A model generated the notes under the pieces. That model was given only the letters and a program-made list of their open reading frames with translations. It ran no database searches and was not told the DNA's origin. From Icerya purchasi (lineage: Eukaryota; Arthropoda; Insecta; Hemiptera; Monophlebidae), in NCBI GenBank assembly GCA_039619475.1, contig CM077115.1, positions 397,888,557-397,952,556 on the forward strand: a stretch of DNA of 64,000 nucleotides. The letters are read 5' to 3'. This document shows, piece by piece, positions 12,189 through 24,623 of this stretch. The position numbers were made by a program, and so were the translations under genes. Numbering within the stretch: position 1 is the first letter of the stretch; each line of letters begins with the position of its first letter.

Positions 12189-14979
12189 GAAATCTTGTTA
12201 TGTTAGTCATAAAAGAAATAAATGTAATAATAGCGAGAAAGACGGAAGAGACCACGCCGAACATGCAAACAAACAGTAGCCATCACGTTTGAATTAAGGT
12301 GTAGGCAAACTATTATTGATTGGACAGCGTAAATTTCAAACACCATTGCCCTTTCAGCATATTCGAGGAAGACTGTATAGCTTCTTCTGTCGAGAGTAAG
12401 TGAAGTGAGTAAGGATTCTAAATTATAGAGATCACGAATATCGAAAAGGATAGCTTTTTGCATATTAGCTGAAATATAATTCGTTATTTCCGATACCTTT
12501 ACAGCCTTAATTTATTTATTTGAAACTATTACGGTTCGTGATACCGTAGCGTAGTTGATTAGGCAGTGGCGTTTCGTTTAGGTAGGACCTGATAGAAAAA
12601 TTTCTTTTGAGTCGGTATATCTTTAATATTTTCTTGCAATTTTATTTCTCATTTGCTCTAGTCCGTTCCTTATTGTATTAAACGCCAATCCATTGTATAT
12701 TTCTTGCTTATTTTTACTTATTGAAGTGATGCAGTCATTATTTTTATTTTATTCAGAGAATTACATTATCATGAAATAATTACATAATCTTCCGTTCTTA
12801 CAAAATACTCTTTTATACGTTCGTTATGTTTCTTATGTTTTGTATGTGTATTTAATTTCTTAAATAAAATGTTTAACTCTCTGTTACTCCTGCAGTATTA
12901 TTTCTTAAATGTTGCGTTATTATTGTCACTAATAATAATTATCTTTATCGGGTCGGCTAAGCCGGTTTAATTTGTAATAATATCTCGATGAACCATAACA
13001 ACTGCATCAATGTGTCTTTTCATATAAAATTTTGTCTAATTATGCATTTATCTAGAATATATTTCTATCTTTAATAATCTATTTCCTATAATTCCTTACT
13101 GCTATTACTCGGTATTTCCATCAAAAAAAAAAAACTTTTCGTTTTCGAGAATTAAAACGCCTCGTACTGGTTAGAGGCGAGGCTATTCATTTGTATTTTC
13201 GCATTGTGGCTTCGGCAGGGATTTGCCGTGAAATTGTAATTTACCCTCTGTGCTACTTTTAAATATTCTTCGTTTAAATTAAATTGTCACTATTTGCTTT
13301 ATAGTTTTTACCTGAGTCTATTTTAAACATCAGTTTTTTCCGCTGGATGTTAATAAATTTTCCGGTACGAATTAATCCGTGTTATGTGTTTATACACTGA
13401 AAGCTGTATGAAGATTAACCGTTATACAAAAAATTACTCGTATTTTTCACCATCGTAGGTTCAGCGCTATTGAAACATTTAATTCGAAGAAATTGTTTCG
13501 CGCATAATGATGTCTCGAGTGAAAGTAAATAAATAAACGCGCCAATGTAAGTCGTTATATTATATGTGTACTGCCAGTTTTTCGGCTGTCTGATTAGCAT
13601 TGCGAAAATCGAACATACTTCTAATTACAAAAATCGACGCATTGTTTCTTTATAATTGGAAACGGTTCAAAACGTGTTAATGAACGCATTCAAAACAGTA
13701 AGTCGTACGGTGCGCGAACTGCGGTCTTGTTTGTGTGCTCGCTACTGGAATTTTGCCAAGAGAGCAAAAGAAATTAATTGAAAGTTATTAGCTTTACTAA
13801 TTATTCGGTGTCGTAAAAATGTTGCACACCACGTTGTTCGGCCGAAGGTACTGTAAAAAATATCGCGGTAAGAAAGTAGAGTTGCTAAATTCACGTGACG
13901 TCTAAAATTCTTCGTGAAATACCGCATACCCGTTCTTCGAGATCTGCTAAAAAGAAGAAAGTGGTGTGAAACTGTCATGACGTTCGAAGGATGGTCTGGC
14001 ATATGTTTCCCGCTTTATTACATCGGCTTCGTCAACGGCGTGGAAACAAGATGATGATCAAAGTTCCAGATTTATTGCTGGAATTGGATCTGAATTCACC
14101 TGCTTAAGGTATGTGAACGTCGTCAGCGCTTATTAGCGCCATAGTGATAGCGGTTTTGCGTGCTTAATTATTACCTAACCGTATCTGTAACTGTACGAAC
14201 TGTTGCAATTAAGTTTCGATGTATGAATCATAGCCAGATTGGTAAAATGTGCAGCGAATAGGCACGTGTTCACATTACTCATGTGGTTTCAGTATCGCAT
14301 CGGAAATCGCATTATCGGTGCTAAATTCGTACTAGTTTTATTCAACGTCTCCAGTTTTGAATAAAGTGCGTCTTAACTAGGGTACGATAGCGGAGTTTTC
14401 AGTTCGTCCTATATAGTTCTGTTCGATAATTTCGCCTTTTTGCTAATTATTTCACTCTTGTCCACCACGTACGTTCGCTGGCCGTGAAATCGTTCCGGTC
14501 GGGCTCACGGTTCTTTCAATATCTACAAACGTCGAAATGCGTCCACCAAAGGATTCGCCTAAGAGTTTAATTTTTTCCCTTAACCTTTTTAAGCTAACCT
14601 GCCAGTAATTACGCGCGCATTTAGACTGAGTAAAGATTATTAATTTCACGCTCGACATGTCGTCATCGAAAAATTAAAAACTAATTTTGTGCAGAAATGT
14701 CCGTAAACGAAATCTTTCATTTAAAGCGCATTCGACGCAAATGGAATAGGCACAAGGTTGTTGTTGTTCGCTGGTATTTTATTATGCCGAATTTGTATGA
14801 GTAATTTTACTAATTACGGTTAATAAATCGGCTAGTGCGTCATTTATATTGCCTGACTACTTTTGCTACGCCTGATTAACGAATAGCGTTTAAGATGAGT
14901 TAAAAACCGACTTTGGCCACCTAGAGAAATTTCACATATGCTCCAATACGTTTCTGCATCGTAACTGAACATTTTCCCA
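12189..14979 (+). other. Unassigned; 13.4-14.7 kb relatively CpG-rich
   Basis: No recognised gene. From about 13400 CpG dinucleotides become frequent compared with the surroundings, which can mark promoters or first exons. A strong donor, AAG|gtatgt, lies at 14108 (see findings). None of the open frames has a family signature. Confidence 0.4.
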
Positions 14980-15445
<466 letters not shown>

Positions 15446-15449
15446 TAAT

Positions 15450-17204
15450 AAAAAAGCAAACATAAAAATCTTAATTTTTTTTTATCTATTTATCTTTTAA
15501 TGGCAAACTTCAATAGAGAATTTCGGTTGATGATGGTTCGTATAAAGTTACCTTTAGTCGCTGATACAGCTAATCACAAAATGTACTATAGTCGCATAAT
15601 CGGTCAGAGAAAGCTTCTACAGCAGTTAGTAATAGCTAGTTATATATATACGTGTCGAGTAATTAAATTGAAGTTTTATGTATGGGCTGAATCCGACCTG
15701 TAGACTTAATGTGTTACAAATAATATAGTGTATGTAAAGAAATATAAGCTCTCAGCGCATATAAAAAAACGAAAAGAAAACAAAACATTAATTATCTTTC
15801 ATATTTATAGGATACGTGATTTTGTATAATTGTTATAAGTGTAAAACAAACGCAAGAAAAGTGCTATTTTAATCGGAATTTCGTTTATTTCTCACATAAT
15901 AAAAATTTTCCTGATCCGTGTTCGCTGTTATATTTAGTATCTAGTGGCCAAGGTTTGCTCGGATCTATTCTGAACTTGCGAATAAATCGAAAGTGTTAAT
16001 GAAACATTTAAAAATATACATGTGAAGTGCAAGTTACACATTTTAAAGTATTCTCGCGTTGAATGAAATAACACCAGATTTTAAATTCGTAAGGTAGAAA
16101 TATTATTACAAATTATCATCCGTCTCTACAATGCTGCCTCTCTTTTATAATTATTCGGTCAATAGAGTTTTCTCAAACGTTCATCTCGAGCTTCCAGGAA
16201 CTTCTGATTCGTGAATTTCATCAAATTCGTTAGATTCGTTCCCGGGAAACCAGTTAAATGAGATGTATAACAACTTTTGTGGAGTATCTCTAACCGCAAC
16301 CAATCAAACAGCAACAATAAAAAGAGGCTATTGCGTGTGTAGAAGAGGCCATCTTTTCTATACGTAAATTAATTACTATGTCTTTACCGCTACTTTTAGT
16401 TTATAAATGTTAAAGGAAATGAAATTCCAAAAATATTACATTAAAGTTAATAAAAATTCTGAAATGATACCATGCACGTACGCAAGTAAAATTTAAAATA
16501 AGAGCCCTCTATAACGGATTTCTTAAAAATGTCGCCTAAAAATTGTTATAGTATTTCGGCTTTTTAATTGTAAAAGATTTTGACGATCACAAATTCACCG
16601 ATTTCGACGACCTATGTAGAAAATAGTTTTAGATCTGAATCTATAAATTGTGTCCGTAGGAAAATTTCAAATTCGTCGGAATTCGAGACTGTTTAATGTA
16701 GTTATTTCAACAATTTTGCTTAAACTAGAAAGGGTAGACGCTATTAAGAGGGCGGATCTTGTTAATATAATATAAGAATCCTTACTTAACTTGAGCGGAG
16801 CGTGATCATTTTCCAAGTTTTCTACCATCATCGTTGTAAAAACCAAACTTAAAAACGGACTTTTGACCGGAAGAGGATGACGTTAAATATTTTTGTTTAA
16901 AATTTTCCTATTTCTCGAGAATATGAAAAGCTTGTTCTTTGCGACTCCGACGCCGTTTCATGTACCGTTCCTAGTTGTTCATTAACGTCCCGATCAACGG
17001 CGACATATTATTATATTTGGGCTACCGTTAAAGTTTTTGCATAGGAATTGGTAGAAATAAAGGCGAAAAAATTATACTAAATCTGAAATTTTAAGAAAAA
17101 ATGTTAGCATAGAATATCGTGACGAAAAAAATACACTAGCAACTCGGCACTTTTTTCAAAGAATTACATTGTTACGTGGATATATCTTTCGAATGGTTCG
17201 TAAT
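15450..17204 (+). other. No gene seen
   Basis: AT-rich. The open frame 15500-15703 (MANFNREFRLMMVRIKLPLV...) is unrecognised. No repeats or RNA genes stand out. Confidence 0.45.
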
Positions 17205-17524
17205 GATACGACCAAGGGCGTCGCCAGCCGATGGACCAGGGAGGGGCAAGATGAGTTGCCAGCCGCCAGGGGGGGGGCAAGATGATAGAAAAAGGATACG
17301 AGTTATAGAAAAAATAAAATGTATATCTTGTAAAGGTTTAATATTTTATTAAACAAGAATAAAATCTTAATTAAAACATAATTTTCGTGGGTTTCTGGCA
17401 AATTATTCATGATTACGCGCCTATGAATACTCATTATGGCCAGTTGATTAAAAAGTTTCGAGGCTCCAGGGGGGGCAGCTGCCCCCCCCCCCTGCCCCCC
17501 GTTGGCGACGCCCATGGATACGAC
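17205..17524. mobile_element. hAT-like MITE copy 1 with 8-bp TSD
   Basis: The element 17213-17516 (304 bp) starts CAAGGGCGTCGCCAGC and ends GGCGACGCCCATG, terminal inverted repeats of about 13 bp. It is flanked by exact direct repeats GATACGAC (17205-17212 and 17517-17524). An 8-bp target duplication with C-rich/G-rich ends is characteristic of hAT. It has no ORF. Near the left end the ccag...gggcaagatga block is partly duplicated relative to copy 2 at 47268. Confidence 0.9.
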
Positions 17525-17992
17525 TACGTGTTTCATGTTATTAAAACATAATAAAAACATAAACTGACACTTTTGATTACAAACTGAATAAAATGTTTAC
17601 TGTGATAATATAAATAAGACACTTCTCTAGTTACTGATTGGTTGTTGTAAGTGAAAATTATAAAATTTCGTGATATTTTTCATGACAAAAACAATTTGAA
17701 ATTAAGCCCAGCCATAAGACCTATCCATTTCAAAAATGATTTTAATTTTTGTATAAAGAAATTCTTACAGCATTTTAAAAATTAAGAAAACGACACAATT
17801 AACAAAATTACTACTAGTTGTTCTGGAAAAGTAGTACTGAATAAGAACTACGGAATTGTGGAAATTTGTGAATAACAGTGAATTATAATGAAAAATGTAT
17901 GTTTTAAGACAACTATGAAATCCAAAATTGCAAAAATTATTGCAATAAAAAACAAACTTTACTCGTGCAAATTAAATTTTCAACACTTATGA

Positions 17993-17998
<6 letters not shown>
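17525..17998 (+). other. No gene seen
   Basis: AT-rich spacer between two MITEs. Confidence 0.5.
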
Positions 17999-18031
<33 letters not shown>

Positions 18032-18240
18032 CTCGGCCATTTTGGCCTCGCAAGGGCTTGCTTACATTTCTGTCTCTTTCTCTTTTATACTTTGTATAAA
18101 ATGATCAAAATTTACAACGTAATTCTAAATCGGTCCATATTAATATAATAACATAATCACAAAAATCCTATAAATTACATAAAATTTGAACATTTTTTCT
18201 AAGGGGGGAGTAGCCTAAAAATTACGTTGTAATTAATATA
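17999..18240 (+). mobile_element. Composite MITE copy 3
   Basis: (TA)n at 17999-18025, then aactcggccattttggcctc and a shortened module (about 20-30 bp missing relative to copy 2). The inverted-repeat segment runs from TTACAACGTAATTCTAA (18112-18128) to TAAAAATTACGTTGTAA (18216-18232), followed by a short TA run. The interior is much shorter than copy 2. Confidence 0.7.
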
Positions 18241-20717
18241 TGTACTAGCTGTTACTCGCGGTTTCACTCGCTCATTTATCATCTTTTTGGGATATATTTT
18301 TTTTGATCACTTTAATTTATTCTTTTGCATTCCGTAGTCTCATACTAACTATTTATTTAATCAATGAACTCTACCTACTTATCCATTCGCTCGCCAGCAT
18401 TTTTCTATTACACATACATTCATTAGTAAAAAATATTCCAATAAAATATTTAATATACAGCGTAGGTGCTATTTGAAAAATTCGATAAATATTAATATAA
18501 AACAACTCTAATTACGTAACCGAATATTTTAAATATGTTAAGTAAAAATGTCTACAAAGCACGATATTGAATGTAACATTTTTACCCGTTTCTAAAATTA
18601 AATACTACATCTTTATTATAATATACTAATGATTTCAAAAGGATAATCTGAATATTAACCGGAAATCACCAAACGAAGGAACGAATGAAGTTAATTTGAA
18701 AATTTCAAATTTAAATTCTTACCTCCCCTTCCCCCAGCGTAGTCTCATTGCAATTTTCTATTAGAGCGATATTAAAAACGGACTTTATAGTTCAAAATAC
18801 ATATAGTTTGATACCTGACACGAACAATTTGATAATTAAAAGTTAAAACTATTTACATTATGCGTTTTCAGTTACGATAGTGTTGTTCACTTATTTCAAT
18901 CGATTTTTCAATTATACTGCAGACGGGAAAAGATTTTTTAATGAAAAATGGTGTAGAACTTTTTAAAATTTAAACGAGACTTTAATTTTCCAACGTACTT
19001 CGGTCGATGTAACATTATCGCAATTACGAAGAATAGAATAAGAAGGGAGATGTGCGTTTAGATGACATTTTTCGAATTCGAAAATGGTAATGTTCTAACG
19101 GCTTGGCTTTATTTTTCGTTTATGGAAACGTACAAATTAGCATATTAAGATGAAGTAGTTACGACGAGGGTATACATAAAAGTTTTGATAAAACCTCTAA
19201 TGTTCGCGGACTATTCACTTTCATAAAAGTCCGATTAAAGATATGCGTTGCTTTCATTTTTCAGCGATATTAGTAAACAGACAGTTTTGGCCGCAAAAAT
19301 CGTTTGACAATGTTTGCAGGTGGGTTTTAACGCGATCTGCATTGAACTATTAACAATTTAGCGCGTCCGTATTTCAGAACAGCTAATTTAGCTAACATGT
19401 CAATAATACATTTACACCGATTTAACGAATGTCGCTACTGTTTACTGTTGCATATTATTTAGGTTTAAATTAGCGGTTATAAAATGCTTGTTAAGATGTT
19501 TTCGGTGTTAGTTCGCTTCGTCAAGCGTCAGTTCGTTAACTTGTAACTTTATTGCACATTATGATCGAGGGGTAAAGTGTGTATGCAGTAGGCAAGCACT
19601 ATTGGTATTGGCAACTATCATAAAATTTATTATACAATACATTTTATGCCAAAACTGACGGATCAAGTTGGTTTTGCGTAGATTATTTTGTACGGCTAAA
19701 CTGTATTGAATATTACGAATAACTTCTCGCGTGCTCTCACACACGCTCTTAAATTCGTGTAATCATTTATCAAGTGTTAACACAATATTGGTTTCGATAT
19801 GTTTAGCGAACCTAATTTTCTGTGTTATTTATTGCTCGAATGAATGAAATTTAATAAGAATTATATTTTTTCCGGCTTTTAAACACAGAAATTATTTGTT
19901 TCTTAAAAGAATTATTTAAGTAATATTGAAATGGATTTGGTACAAGTAGATTGGAAAAGATCACATTGTTCTTCGATAATTTCAAAACAAGGCGTAATTT
20001 TTTTATCTATCTCTGTGTAGTTGTTTTAAAATATATAAATTTTTCTTTAGTTGTATTAAATGATCCGTAAATGTTAAGTTCCGTTAAATGCCCTATTTAC
20101 TTAAACGGGAAAGATAGATATATGTATAATATGGTGCACAGTTTTCGATGTCTGTTTCCATTAAAATTATAAAATTGCGAGTTCAGTGGACGAAATTCAA
20201 TTACTAGAAATATAAAAACGAAAAAAAAAAAAAAGAAAAAAAAAGAGAGATAAGATAGTATAATGTTCTTATCTTTTGATTTATTATTTATATAAAATCC
20301 AATGTGTGTTTGTTAATCATTTTAAAGTGGGAAATTTTGTAATAAATTTAATATTGTTATTTATCAATTTTGAATTATTTTTAATCTAAACCTCTTCGAT
20401 TTTTGTGTTCCAATTTCGACTTCGTCTCTTTTAAAAATAAATAACCGTAAAATCTTAAAAAGTTAATTAAATCTCGTTCGTAGAACTTTTACGATTAAAC
20501 TTTACAAAGAAGCCGGGTCAAAAAAACAAAAAAACAAAAAACTGCTTTTCTGCTTCGGAGAATTCTCTTTGATTTTTAAAAGATTTATGTTTCATTCTTT
20601 CTTTTATTATTAATTGTTGTAAATATTAATTTTTGTTGTGTAAGCACAGTTCGCTGTTTGCAACTGTACGGAACTTGTAACTTTCTCTTAAAGATATTTA
20701 CCGGTTGTCTATTTTAG
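18241..20717 (+). other. Upstream region of fbl
   Basis: AT-rich, with no recognised coding sequence. It contains the candidate promoter at 19478-19533 and an A-rich tract at 20221-20247. The missing first exon(s) of fbl may lie here or further upstream. Confidence 0.5.
19478..19533 (+). promoter_or_regulatory. Candidate core promoter upstream of fbl
   Basis: TATAAAA at 19478-19484 lies 32 bp before the A of TTAGTT (19508-19513), the usual TATA-to-initiator spacing. A second, better arthropod-type initiator TCAGTT follows at 19528-19533, and a possible splice donor (GG|gtaaag) starts at 19572. It is on the coding strand about 1.2 kb before the first visible fbl exon. No downstream promoter element is evident. 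Such matches occur by chance in AT-rich DNA, so this is only a candidate. Confidence 0.25.
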
Positions 20718-20896
20718 CGATGCCGTGGTTCGGTATGGACATTGGAGGAACCCTATGTAAATTAGTTTATTTCGAGCCTAAAGATGTAACGCCGGACGAA
20801 GCAAATGCGGAAATTGAAACGTTAAAAAATATTCGTAAATATTTGATAAAAAATTCAGCATACGGTAAAACCGGACATCGGGACGTTCACTTACAG
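20718..20896 (+). CDS. fbl: fbl first visible coding exon
   Basis: The acceptor ends ...tctattttag at 20717 and the donor is CAG|gtaaat at 20897. ATG at 20720 opens 59 codons starting [11 protein letters not shown], which contains the ATP-binding DIGGT motif, followed by the conserved [14 protein letters not shown] and [13 protein letters not shown] blocks. The two bases before the ATG leave a phase-1 join to the missing upstream exon, so the true start could be further upstream; the family usually has only a few residues before this point in its short forms. Confidence 0.92.
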
Positions 20897-23800
20897 GTAA
20901 ATTTGATGATACCGTTGTGAAAATGTAAAAAGCGCGCCTTAATGCTTTCAAAATTATTGGATTTGAAGAAATTTAAAAAAAAATTCCGGGGTTTTTAAAA
21001 TTCATTTCAATCGTTTATTTTTAATGGCATAATAAATAAAAAAAACAAAAAAATCAATCGTGTACTTTCCATAATTTCCTATATCCTTTTCAATTATACA
21101 CATTGTATAATCAAAAATAAATTTAATAAAAAAAAAAAAAAAAAAAAAAAAAACTTCTAATTTAATATAAAAATGGGTTTTGCCTAAAAATACCATCAAT
21201 AACGACAATAATAATAACAATGATATATTTGTGCATAAAAAAAAGGTTTTAAATTTAACCACCTACACTTTTTTGTACTAGATGGATAATGTGGTTGTTG
21301 GCGGAAAACGGGGCAGTCTTCATTTTATACGGTTTCCCACTTCCGAAATGAATAATTTCCTAGAACTGGCAAAACGAAAAGGTATGGCTACATTAGTTAC
21401 GACCGTATGTGCTACTGGCGGAGGAGCTTTCAAATTCGAAGATGCTTTTAAAAAGGTATGGAAATTTCATAATTTTTTAATTTTTCTCCCTGCTGCATAA
21501 AATATAGAGGTTTTTAGTAGTTAAAATAACGGCATTATATTATTTTAAGATTCGGCAGTTAAATAGTTTTCGATTGGGAAGGTTAAGGGATTTTTATGAA
21601 CTGTGAATTCTATTATTTTATATAACATAAACATTGTTCTGAGTCAGCGAGCATTTAGATGCAAGATGTTTTTTAATAACGATAATAATAATAATAATAT
21701 TAATAATAATAATCAAATCAAATCATATTTATTATTATTATTACCACACAAATTTCCATCTATGCGCAAAATTTGTGCGAGTGGTGGAGTAATGAACTAT
21801 AAACAAAAAAAAAACAACATTTCGTTATATATATATATGCTTAAGGTGTAACAAAATAAAAACAAAAGAAGAACTAAACAATGAAAATTTTGAAAGTAAA
21901 AATTAAAATTTTATAACTTAAATTCTATACCTCTTTTAAAGAGTCATAAATATGCGTATTAAATTATAATCGCTGAACAAAGAAATGAAATAAACAAAAA
22001 TTGAAAATACATACTACAGTTGGGATTTTCTATAAATAAATTTGCACAATATACATAATTAAATACATACAACAATAGTAGATAACGATAATTTTAGAAA
22101 CTTTTATGGATAAATATATACATAAATATATTCGGTATATCTGTAAACGGAGTTTTAAACGTTTTCGATCGGAAGCAAAAACAGAATTTACAATAATTCT
22201 AATTAAAAAAAAAAAAAAAAAAACAACTGCTGGGTAAATTATAATTAATTAAAGAAAGAATAATGGATCCGCCATACGCTATACATTTGGCCAGTTATGA
22301 TTACAGAAATGATATAATAAAAGTTTACGTTTTTTTTTTTGGAATTTGTAAGGTCTTTAAGATTGCCCAACACGATGTCTGGTAATAAGTTGTAAAGTGA
22401 CGGGGTCATATATATGGTGCTTACGTCCTCGAATGCGTAGCTTCTGGTTACACCATCTTTAAAAAAGAACCTGAATTCATTTTTGTTTTTTAATAAGAAT
22501 AGCAGTTGCTAAGTTTTATGTAGAGTATGTTAATATGATAAAAATTATAACCAAAATCGGGGTCAGTATTTTTACTAACTAATTTAAATATCCTATTGTG
22601 CAAGCAATTTAGTTGTTTTAAGTTGTACTTCGCGACATTACCCCAGTCTAATAACCTATACGTCAAAACTGGTAAATAAAGTGACTGGTATAACCGGTGT
22701 AAGCGATTCCCATAAAAAAAAGTTACTTCAGTAATAGAAAATATAATTTAATTATCTTAATTTTAATTGTAGGTAATTGGTATGTTTATTTCGCATTAAT
22801 CTACAGTCCAAGTGCATACCGAAATACTTAATATCGTAAACTCTTTCTATAGTTATATTGTTATTTAAATTTACCTCTTCACTCTATGCCACTTGTTTCG
22901 CTGTAAATTACTGTGAACCATAAATTTTGTCTTTTTTTAAATTTACTATCAGTTTGCTTCTGTTAAACCAGTTTAATATTGTATCAATCCCATTTTGCGC
23001 TAACTTTGTAGAATACGAGTATAACGTGAGCTCACAACTAAAACAGTATCATCGGCATAATTGAATATTTGCCCAGATATTTTGAGACCACATAACTCAT
23101 TTATGTATATTAGAAATAGAATGCGGCCTAAAAAGTATTGTGTAATATAATCATTGTACATTATTCATTTCGGTTTTATATTTTCTTTGGACTAAATAAG
23201 ATGTGAACCAGTCGTAAATTATCCCTCAGAAACCTTAAGAATATAATTTTGCAAGGAGAATTTTATGATCAATAATATCAAAGGCTTTTCGCAAATCGAA
23301 ATAAACTGCTAAACAAGATTTACCCCACACTCTAAGTTATTGGTTATGTATGATATATGTTTAAATATCGCTAAATCAGTACTTTTCTTTTCTAAAAACT
23401 CATATTGGTTTTCACTAAAAAAATGTTAACTATGCCGATAGTTTAACATCTTAATTTTAATACGTTTTCGAAAATTTTTGAGATAGCGGATAAAATACAT
23501 ATCGGTCTGTAATTTACCAATCCGCGTTTCTTTTATATACCGGAGTGATTAAGCCTAATTTTAGAATGTCCATAAATTTTCTTGCTTTAACTGATTCATT
23601 AAATATAGGTAGGTTAATGGTTTGACGAAAAATTCCCAATTTTCTTCGATTAACATTATAGACAAACAAACAGCACCAAATGATGTTTTATTAGGAAGTG
23701 AAATCATTGCATATTTTACTTCACTTTCTATTAAATCTATAAAACCGAAAGTCTTAGAAATCGAAGTATTAACCATGATGGACTGACTGCTAAAACTTTC

Positions 23801-24588
23801 ATTCTTGATCAGATCATTTACCGAACTAAAAATATAATTATTAAAAAGACAAGCGATCTCATTCTCATAGCCAACTACAGATAGTTTTTTGTTATCTATT
23901 TTTATTTCTCGTATCGCATGATCTCTCGTTCCCAATAGCTTTTTTTTTGCTAATCTCCAATACTTCTGTTGATCATGCCTACACTTACTTAACATGGTAT
24001 TGTAATAATGTTTCTTGGCCGTTCTAGATAGTTGTTGCACTTTTTGAGGTATCTTTTTATATTCTAAAAGTAAGGTACTATTCTTGTTTGATAACTTTAA
24101 TAGTTTGTATAAATTATTCTTTTTTATTTGCTAAATCTATTATTTCACTAGTTACCCAAGGGGTTCGTTTTCTTATGCGCTTCTTGCTCTGTTTTCTACG
24201 TTTACTATCCTGAACAAGTCTAGCAACCGTATCAATAAGTATAAAATTTAATATCTATAGACTGGTTATTGTTGTATAGGTAATCGACGTTAATATTCAA
24301 TAACTTTTTTTTAAAAAGAGTTTTATCAATGAAAACATCAGTAATTGGAGGTTTTGAAGCCGCATGTGCTCAGTTATAATTAAAGATATACTTATAGCAC
24401 TACGATCAGGGAACGCAACATCAAGTATCTCAAATGGGGGGTTAAAATTCAACTTGTTACATTGAGGATCTCTAACCAAAACATGATTCAGGCACGAGAC
24501 ATATTCTTCATTTTGACTTCTAAAAGTTGGAGCATTAATGAGACTACTGAATCCATGAGAATTTAATAAATTACGATATTCCGAGCAT

Positions 24589-24623
<35 letters not shown>

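Noticed and set aside
20705..20719. TTG-initiated extension of the fbl first exon frame
   Set aside because: These bases are the polypyrimidine/AG acceptor of the upstream intron, not coding.
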